Assembly (NCBI RefSeq): GCF_041146795.1 | Contig: NC_135170.1 | Coordinates: 5,728,033-5,792,032, forward strand | Direction of reading: 5' to 3' | From: Maylandia zebra | Lineage: Eukaryota; Chordata; Actinopteri; Cichliformes; Cichlidae | DNA: 64,000 nt | Part shown: positions 57,324 through 64,000 of the stretch, one piece after another | Position numbering within the stretch: the stretch's first letter is position 1 | Layout: each line of letters starts with the position of its first letter | Made by a program: the position numbers and the translations under genes | Notes under the pieces: generated by a model | Told to the model about the DNA's origin: nothing | Database searches by the model: none | The model's input: the letters and a program-made list of their open reading frames with translations, nothing else

Positions 57324-60300
57324 CCCTCCTCTTGTATATTTGGCAGTGTTTGAAAGTGTTTTCATTAAATTGCCTTTAACACACACCACACGCACATGTA
57401 GAGTGCTTTGTATGACCACTTTGTGTGTTTTTGTTGCTGACCAGAGGTGAAACTGCATTTTATTTGAGGAAAGTTGGTATACTTCTATCCAGATGAAGCA
57501 ACAGTCTTGTTACCCTTAATGCATCATTAAAATACTTTTTAGACTAGTCTCCCAAATTCCCATAAAATCTGAACTACTTGATTTAAATGACAATGTGATA
57601 TAGAAGAGAATTTTGTCCCTTTAGGAGTTCTGTATTTCCTTTGTTCTTCAGGTCAGTTTCTCCTAGGAACTTTTCATTGGCTCATCAATGTACCTGCCCT
57701 AAAGGCTCAGAACTTCTTAAAGATTATATAGCCAAGGATCAATACGAAGAGCTTGTTAAACGGCGAGCTAAGGACCTCCAACAGTACAAAACCAGGTAGA
57801 GGGTGGATGAATGAATGTTGTGTACTTTAACAGTAATGCAATGGCATTTGTAACTGAACATAATCAATTGGTATCTTTGTAAACTGTAATTAATGTAGAC
57901 ACATTTGGCATTAAATATTACGCTTTGGGAGTGAGAATGTGTTGCACTTCAACAGCAGAGTTGCTTCGCTTGGTGCAGTCGTGCAGTCTGTCAGCGTTAA
58001 TCAGAATCAGAATGGGGTTTATTGCCAAATGTTGAGCAGGTTTACAACATTAGGAAATTGCTGCGGTGCTTCAGTGCAAACATAATGTCATAAATAGCAC
58101 TTAAATAGACATGGAAAAAAATAAAAGTAGGGATAAGAATTAATGCTGACAGCACTAGTAAAAAGGTGATACCTGTTTCTATATCTACCCACATTTCATC
58201 TCTTCATCAGGATGGTGTCTGCTGAACTATCCAGACTGCTGTTTGCTTCGCCTAACTCTCCTCTGCAGTATCCTATTCAAGGTTATATAGTACAGCCTTT
58301 GACCTCTACTCTCATACCAGGTATGCCAAGCCTAATACAGTGGGGCAAAAAAGTATTTAGTCAGCCACCGATTGTGCAAGTTCCCCCACTTAAAATGATG
58401 ACAGAGGCCAGTAATTTGCACCAGAGGTACACGTCAACTGTGAGAGACAGAATGTGAAAAAAAAAATCCATGAATCCACATGGTAGGATTTGTAAAGAAT
58501 TTATTCGTAAATCAGGGTGGAAAATAAGTATTTGGTCAATAACAAAAATACAACTCAATACTTTGTAACATAACCTTTGTTGGCAATAACAGAGGTCAAA
58601 CGTTTACTATAGGTCTTTACCAGGTTTGCAGACACAGTAGCTGGTATTTTGGCCCATTCCTCCATGCAGATCTTCTCGAGAGCAGTGATGTTTTGGGGCT
58701 GTCGCCGAGCAACACGGACTTTCAACTCCCGCCACAGATTTTCTATGGGGTTGAGGTCTGGAGACTGGCTAGGCCACTCCAGGACTTTCAAATGCTTCTT
58801 ACGGAGCCACTCCTTTGTTGCCCGGGCGGTGTGTTTTGGATCATTGTCATGTTGGAAGACCCAGCCTCGTTTCATCTTCAAAGTTCTCACTGATGGAAGG
58901 AGGTTTTGGCTCAAAATCTCACGATACATGGCCCCATTCATTCTGTCCTTAACACGGATCAGTCGTCCTGTCCCCTTGGCAGAAAAACAGCCCCATAGCA
59001 TGATGTTTCCACCCCCATGCTTCACAGTAGGTATGGTGTTCTTGGGATGCAACTCAGTATTCTTCTTCCTCCAAACACGACGAGTTGAGTTTATACCAAA
59101 AAGTTCTACTTTGGTTTCATCTGACCACATGACATTCTCCCAATCCTCTGCTGTATCATCCATGTGCTCTCTGGCAAACTTCAGACGGGCCTGGACATGC
59201 ACTGGCTTCAGCAGCGGAACACGTCTGGCACTGCGGGATTTGATTCCCTGCCGTTGTAGTGTGTTACTGATGGTGACCTTTGTTACTTTGGTCCCAGCTC
59301 TCTGCAGGTCATTCACCAGGTCCCCCCGTGTGGTTCTGGGATCTTTGCTCACCGTTCTCATGATCATTTTGACCCCACGGGATGAGATCTTGCGTGGAGC
59401 CCCAGATCGAGGGAGATTATCAGTGGTCTTGTATGTCTTCCATTTTCTGATGATTGCTCCCACAGTTGATTTTTTCACACCAAGCTGCTTGCCTATTGTA
59501 GATTCACTCTTCCCAGTCTGGTGCAGGTCTACAATCCTGTTCCTGGTGTCCTTCGAGAGCTCTTTGGTCTTGGCCATGGCGGAGTTTGGGGTCTGACTGT
59601 TTGAGGCTGTGGACAGGTGTCTTTTATACAGATGATGAGTTCAAACAGGTGCCATTCATACAGGTAACGAGTGGGGGACAGAAAAGCGTCTTACAGAAGA
59701 CGTTACAGGTCTGTGAGAGCCAGAGATTTTCCTTGTTTGAGGTGACCAAATACTTATTTTCCACCCTAATTTACGAATAAATTCTTTACAAATCCTACCT
59801 TGTGAATTCATGGATTTTTTTTTTCACATTCTGTCTCTCACAGTTGAAGTGTACCTCTGGTGCAAATTACTGACCTCTGTCATCATTTTAAGTGGGGGAA
59901 CTTGCACAATCGGTGGCTGACTAAATACTTTTTTGCCCCACTGTATATGCAACAGATAAGTTTACCAGTGGTCTGTATTGTTGTGTATGTGCTGTATATT
60001 CTGTTGTGGAAGTTTTCCATTTAAATAAAGCCTGCAGACGAGCGGTAGCTAACATTCTTTAATCAAAACACACAAAGAACAGACAACCAAGCTTGTGGAG
60101 AGCCTACATGACCGCGGGACAGACGGTCAGCAGAGTCTCTCTGAGCCTAACATGGCTCTCAGTTAAATACCTTCTCCAGGAACAAAAGAAAGTACACAGC
60201 TGCTTCACACCTTAAGGTTCACACTCCCTTGCTACCTCCCAGAGTCCTCGAAGAGACAAAAGACTCTTCCTGTGGAGTTGTCTGCTTCCCCCAACTTCCT

Positions 60301-61179
60301 TACTAGACCCCCACCATCTGTCTTACAGTATGGGTGTGGAACATGTTTAAATCTAGTGGCACCAAGGCATCATACAATAAAATAATGTGATTAATACATA
60401 AGTAAAAGAAATTCCTATACAATCCCTTTCTAGTTTATTAGAAAAATGGTTAATAAATGTTGATCTGAGACTAAATTTGGTGGTATTTCTCAGATTATTA
60501 AGTAAACTTTAATACCTCTGAATTAGAGTCATTAGTGAGTCAAATTAACATGCAATTTCAGGAATTTTCCACGTTTAAAACATAATTAAAAGATAATTAA
60601 CCACGAGTGATAATGACCAGCAAACTTATACCTCAGCAAATGAGATGGCAAAATTAAATCTGTATTACAGCCAACATATTCACAGACAAGACAGTTGCAT
60701 GGGGGTTTTAAGTAATTCATGTTGATCATTTATGCTTCAAAAACGTGTCATGGAGTCTTCCCATAAAAGGACAATGTAAAAGTAATGTCATTTTAATTTC
60801 AGGTTTAGGGCTGCATGCAGAAAACAGAAGCAGCTACAAGGTTGGTGTTTCTCCCTCACAGCTAATATGAACTGTACAGGTTGGCTGGTTCATACAAGAT
60901 GCCTCCTGAACATATACATTTCAAACATTAAGGGCCCTGATTCCCTGATTTTGTGATCAATGTGTGGGGCTGACTTTAATTCAGCTTTAGGATAAATGAA
61001 AGAAAAAACACAAACCTCATTTATGGTCTGATGTACAGTATAAACTAGCATCTTTCTTTCCATCTTCAATAGGTATTCCAATGTTACACTGACATAGCAT
61101 AATTTCATACACAGTTTATTTTTTTTGTAGACGACTGTATAGGATATTCTGGGGTAGGCATGGATATCAATAAAGTATC

Positions 61180-61226
<47 letters not shown>

Positions 61227-61334
61227 TCTGAGTGCTTTTTAAATTTATTCAGGCCTTTCTTTTGTAGGTATCTTTAAGTGTGTCTAAAGGCATCCTGACC
61301 ACAAATATTACACCTGAACAGACAATCATCAAAG
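57120..61334 (+). CDS. b4galnt1: Beta-1,4-N-acetylgalactosaminyltransferase 1-like, exons 1-5 (5' part)
   Basis: Golgi enzyme that adds GalNAc to gangliosides (GM2/GD2 synthase family). Coding exons with GT/AG borders and consistent phase: 57120-57247, 57652-57795, 58211-58320, 60803-60840, 61268-61334, together about 162 codons. Exon 1 gives a short cytosolic tail and a hydrophobic signal anchor ([17 protein letters not shown]), as in a type II Golgi protein. Exon 2 has [15 protein letters not shown]. Exon 3 has the strongly conserved ANSPLQYP-like stretch (here [17 protein letters not shown], then LIPG). Exon 5 has a glycosylation sequon (NIT). The catalytic domain, expected further on (family about 530 aa), is not in the window. 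The start was chosen because its Met precedes the anchor and has no upstream alternative. A paralogue (B4GALNT2-like) is possible. Intron 3 is enlarged by a Tc1 element. Confidence 0.8.
57259..57320. repeat. (TG)n microsatellite
   Basis: About 30 TG units in intron 1, beginning 10 bases after the exon 1 donor site. Confidence 0.97.
58336..59945 (-). mobile_element. Complete Tc1-like transposon in intron 3 of b4galnt1-like
   Basis: The element 58338-59943 (1606 bp) begins CAGTGGGGCAAAAAAGTATT and ends with its mirror, flanked by TA on both sides (58336-58337, 59944-59945). The inverted repeats are about 210 bp, and each contains a second AAATA(A)GTATTTGGTC-type copy at its inner end, the IR/DR design of Sleeping Beauty-like elements. 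The transposase gene within is intact, so this copy could be autonomous. Confidence 0.96.
58555..59577 (-). CDS. Tc1-like transposase, intact (340 aa)
   Basis: Cut-and-paste transposase of the DD34E type. The N-terminal paired-like DNA-binding domain has two helix-turn-helix parts ([20 protein letters not shown] and a second one around [14 protein letters not shown]), with a GAPRKIS-type basic linker. The catalytic triad is visible: [11 protein letters not shown] (first Asp), [11 protein letters not shown] (second Asp) and [11 protein letters not shown] (Glu, 34 residues after the second Asp). GGGNIMLWG is the glycine-rich box. Length equals the usual 340 aa and there is no stop or frameshift. 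It lies antisense to the host gene, with its Met at 59577 about 370 bases from the element end. Sequence integrity suggests recent arrival; activity is not shown. Confidence 0.95.
   Translation of the reverse strand: MAKTKELSKDTRNRIVDLHQTGKSESTIGKQLGVKKSTVGAIIRKWKTYKTTDNLPRSGAPRKISSRGVKMIMRTVSKDPRTTRGDLVNDLQRAGTKVTKVTISNTLQRQGIKSRSARRVPLLKPVHVQARLKFAREHMDDTAEDWENVMWSDETKVELFGINSTRRVWRKKNTELHPKNTIPTVKHGGGNIMLWGCFSAKGTGRLIRVKDRMNGAMYREILSQNLLPSVRTLKMKRGWVFQHDNDPKHTARATKEWLRKKHLKVLEWPSQSPDLNPIENLWRELKVRVARRQPQNITALEKICMEEWAKIPATVSANLVKTYSKRLTSVIANKGYVTKY
59946..60802 (+). other. Rest of intron 3
   Basis: Non-coding. The stretch about 60000-60320 (ATAAAGCCTGCAGACGAGCG..., CAAAACACACAAAGAAC...) looks like part of an LTR on the minus strand, but no ends could be fixed. 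Confidence 0.3.
61181..61224. repeat. (ATT)n microsatellite
   Basis: About 14 ATT units in intron 4. Confidence 0.96.
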
Positions 61335-61683
61335 GTGAGATTTAGTAAATAAGTGACTATATTGTAGGGGGCATTTTTGTTGGATTGGTTTTTGGACCAC
61401 ACGCCAGATTAGCAGCAAGGGTCAGAACTTTTCAGCCATGTGGAGAAGAAAAACAATCTCTTACAAATATGAAATATAAAACATTTACAGCAGTCTTGTC
61501 ATGGGCTGGGTCTGGGACCCAGCATTTTCTCTTCATTTTGCATTATTGATATGTACTGTAGAAGACATGCTAAGTTCTTGTTGTTTCTATCATTAGTTAG
61601 GATTGAGTTGTTTTGTATTTTGAAATTCTTTAGTCCTTGTTTATCTAGATCCTGTTGTGTCGTCACCCCTTATGTTCCAGTCT

Positions 61684-62244
61684 CAGTGTTGGGAAGGTTA
61701 CTTTTAAAATGTATTCCATTACAGAATACAGATTACATGCCCCAAAATGTATTCTGTAACGTATTCCGTTACGTTACTCAATGACAGTAACGTATTCTGA
61801 ATACTTTGGATTACTTAATATATTATCATGCTTTTTACAACAACGTGAATGTACTATTGCTGTGTGATTTATTACTATTACTGAAAGTCCGCGATTCCGA
61901 ACTGTAGTAAAGGGACCTCTGACTAATACGGCGGGGTCCCTGTCGGCTCGTAGCCGAAAAATAGCTTTACTTTGTTGTGTGGGTCAACTTTTCTTGCGAG
62001 AGACAGAGAGAGGCGTTGAAAGGCTGCTCCAACGGAACTTATTGTTTCGGAGGAAAACACGAACACGGTGTACAGTCGAGTCTTAATAGCTTACTTACAA
62101 CTGGGCTCGTCAGGCTCTCTTCTTGGCTGCAGTGGTTATTATTATATTTACATGCTTCCAGCTCCCGTTTTTGCTCGATGACAACTCGTACTTTGCCTTT
62201 TTCTCCCTCCCTCGCTCACAGACACATTAACGTGTATGGCAGTC
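61684..62244 (+). mobile_element. hAT-like element, left end, interrupted by BEL/Pao
   Basis: It starts CAGTGTTGGGAAGGTTACTT, followed by AAAATGTATTCCATTACAGA and related words in both orientations, a hAT-type end seen widely in fish. It runs without a right end to 62244, where the BEL/Pao LTR begins. The partner end would lie beyond the window. No transposase was found. Confidence 0.6.
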
Positions 62245-62743
62245 TGTAGCACCCTCAAGGATTGACGTACGCACGATGTAGTTATAAAACAGGGTTTATT
62301 CTGGTCTTGGCAACCCGTGAGAACTGCTCACGGACAAAACAATAAAACATAAACATCACATCAAAATGCGCTCTTGTACGTAATGTCAATCAATCAAAAA
62401 ATCCTTAATTACAGAAAATAAACCATTTAAAATACACAAACCTCGTGAGCTGACATCCAGGAGGTGCTAAATAGTCCTTTATGGCCTTATTGCCTTATCT
62501 TCCATCTTCTTCATCAATTATTTCACTCTTTAAACAATATTTTCTCCATGTGTGGAGCTAACTGTGAGTTGCAGCATGCAGACACCATGTGCGCTAGCAA
62601 AAGAAAAGTGGCTGGGTGGAGACCCAAACAGCAAAGCTGTACCCTACACAGTTCACCACCAGAGGGCGCAAAGGAACAAAATCCAGACATACAGCTTAAC
62701 AAATATCAAATGCAACAAACATCAAATGCAAAAGACCGTTACA
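62245..62743 (-). repeat. 3' LTR of a BEL/Pao retrotransposon (499 bp)
   Basis: On the minus strand it starts TGTAACGGTC and ends GGGTGCTACA. Just before it on that strand is a purine-rich GATTGGTGGGAG, the PPT. On the minus strand AATAAACCC near 62287-62301 can serve as poly(A) signal. The 5' LTR lies beyond the right edge. Confidence 0.75.
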
Positions 62744-62825
62744 CTCCCACCAATCACTTGTGATTAAAAACTATGAACCTATGAACTAATGAACGGCTTT
62801 TGAATGAACTATCGTGAATTATCCT

Positions 62826-64000
62826 TTAAGCAGAGTGCGGTGGAGAATCGTTTTCCGCTTCCATCAGAATGACTGTCTTCTGAATGGGTCTTTCCAGGTG
62901 CACAGGTTTGGAGGTACGTTTTCCTGCTCTATCCAGGGTTGGATCACTCAGCAGCAATTTCACCTTCCTCACTTTTCCATCCTTTCCAGGATACACTTCA
63001 ATGATCCTTGCCAACTTCCACTGGTTGCATGGAGTTATCTCATCCTTCAGGAGGACAACATCATTGATCTTAGCATTTCTGTGCTCTTTGGTCCACTTCT
63101 GTCTGCCTTGAAGATTTAACAAATACTCCTTTTTCCACCTTGTCCAGAAAGTGTTGGCAAGTAGTTGAACACGACGCCACCTCTTACGGAGATAAAGATC
63201 TTCTTTCACAAACCTTCCTGGAGGTGGAGAGATGATTGTGGACTTCATGGTTAGTATGTGATTCGGTGTTAAAGGTTCTGGGTTTGATGGATCACATAGT
63301 TGGTCAGTAGTCAATGGTCTGCTATTAATCACTGCCATGACTTCATACAGGAATATCCTCAGAGAGGAGCTGTCGAGTTGTTTGGCTGATTGTTCCAGAA
63401 TGGACATGAGAACACTTCTTATGGTGCGAATTTGTCTTTCCCAGACACCACCCATATGACTAGACGCTGGGGTGTTCATGAGAAACTCACAGTCCAGTTT
63501 CCCTAGCTTGGCTTGATCCATTTCCTTAAATGCTCCAATAAACTCATTTCTAGCGCCGACAAAATTCGTGCCTTGATCGCATCTTATCTGGCGAACTGTA
63601 CCTCTGATGGCCATGAATGCACGTAAGGAGTTGATGAGGGAATCTGTAGAGAGATCGTCAAGCATTTCAAGATGCACTGCTCTGGAGCACATGCAAGTGA
63701 TTAGCAAGCCATAACGCTTTAGCTCCTTGTGGCCTTCTTTGACATAAAAAGGACCAAAGCAGTCCATCCCACAGTAGGTGAATGGCGGTGTGGTCTCCAT
63801 CCGATCCTCTGGGAGGTCTGCCATCTTCTGCTGCTCTGTGCGCCTTCTGAACCTTCTGCATTTTACACATTTATAGATGTAAGATGACACAATCTTGCTG
63901 CATCCAAGAATCCAGAATCCATTAGCTCGAAGTTCATTCATGGTGATCCCTCGTCCTTGATGGTATGTCTTCTCGTGATAATGTTTGACCAGTAATGCCG
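62826..64000 (-). CDS. pol: BEL/Pao polyprotein, integrase part (partial, runs off the window)
   Basis: C-terminal part of a BEL/Pao Pol, open to the window edge (about 390 codons; the Met at 63941 is internal). It begins with the zinc-binding domain (KTYHQGRGIT, then CVKCRRFRRR). The integrase core follows: MDCFGPFYVKEG (first Asp), CDQGTNFVG (second Asp) and HMGGVWERQIR (Glu), all catalytic residues present. The C-terminal domain has WKKEYLLNLQGRQKW and NDVVLLKDEITPCNQWKLAR, typical of BEL/Pao. It stops 83 bases before the LTR, with no envelope gene. No stop or frameshift is seen, so the element may be fairly young. Protease and RT would be to the right. Confidence 0.92.
   Translation of the reverse strand, partial: ALLVKHYHEKTYHQGRGITMNELRANGFWILGCSKIVSSYIYKCVKCRRFRRRTEQQKMADLPEDRMETTPPFTYCGMDCFGPFYVKEGHKELKRYGLLITCMCSRAVHLEMLDDLSTDSLINSLRAFMAIRGTVRQIRCDQGTNFVGARNEFIGAFKEMDQAKLGKLDCEFLMNTPASSHMGGVWERQIRTIRSVLMSILEQSAKQLDSSSLRIFLYEVMAVINSRPLTTDQLCDPSNPEPLTPNHILTMKSTIISPPPGRFVKEDLYLRKRWRRVQLLANTFWTRWKKEYLLNLQGRQKWTKEHRNAKINDVVLLKDEITPCNQWKLARIIEVYPGKDGKVRKVKLLLSDPTLDRAGKRTSKPVHLERPIQKTVILMEAENDSPPHSA

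Noticed and set aside
58649..59596. 315-codon frame on the + strand
   Set aside because: It is the antisense shadow of the intact Tc1 transposase and has no recognisable protein features.

Overview
This is a repeat-dense stretch of a ray-finned (teleost) fish nuclear genome. The evidence is intron-split genes with GT/AG junctions, long CA/TG microsatellites, and a TE mixture typical of teleosts: Penelope-like, Rex3-like, Gypsy, BEL/Pao and retrovirus-like LTR elements, hAT-type elements and Tc1 elements with TA target duplications. A percomorph such as a cichlid fits, but the species is an inference. No bacterial-type features, CRISPR arrays or rRNA genes were seen.

Only one gene looks like an ordinary host gene: the first five coding exons of a beta-1,4-N-acetylgalactosaminyltransferase 1-like gene (57120-61334, + strand), which continues past the right edge or is cut off by the TEs there. 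Its intron 3 holds a complete Tc1 element with an intact transposase. The DNA downstream of exon 5 holds one end of a hAT-like element, into which a BEL/Pao retrotransposon has inserted.

Layout. 1-3.7 kb: unassigned DNA plus an 1.8-kb non-autonomous hAT element with a perfect 8-bp target duplication. 3.7-8 kb: a LINE-like repeat split by a decayed Penelope-like element (RT plus GIY-YIG) with inverted terminal repeats and a 14-bp target duplication. 9.8-12.2 kb: a tRNA-like tandem repeat, hAT debris and a solo LTR. 12.3-19.8 kb: a decayed HECT-type E3 ubiquitin ligase gene (+) facing a decayed, intron-containing DDE integrase gene (-); a Tc1 copy has landed in the integrase exon. 20.0-21.6 kb: a large 23/27-bp minisatellite. 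21.9-37.7 kb: a young Gypsy element on the minus strand, with gag and pol joined by a canonical -1 slippery site; its 5' LTR is split by an even younger retrovirus-like element that has identical-looking 510-bp LTRs but no gag or pol. 38.7-42 kb: remains of a second Gypsy element with a large LTR, a MITE and an internal deletion. 42-51 kb: LTR fragments, MITEs and LINE 3' ends, including a Rex3-like copy with a (GATG)n tail. 51-57 kb: mostly featureless, with one MITE. 57-64 kb: the glycosyltransferase gene and its TE load.

The most interesting item is the convergent HECT-ligase/integrase pair, which may be one large DNA transposon carrying a ubiquitin ligase. Next are the LTR element that has lost its coding genes yet looks recently mobile, and the frameshift signal and lost catalytic residue in the Gypsy element.
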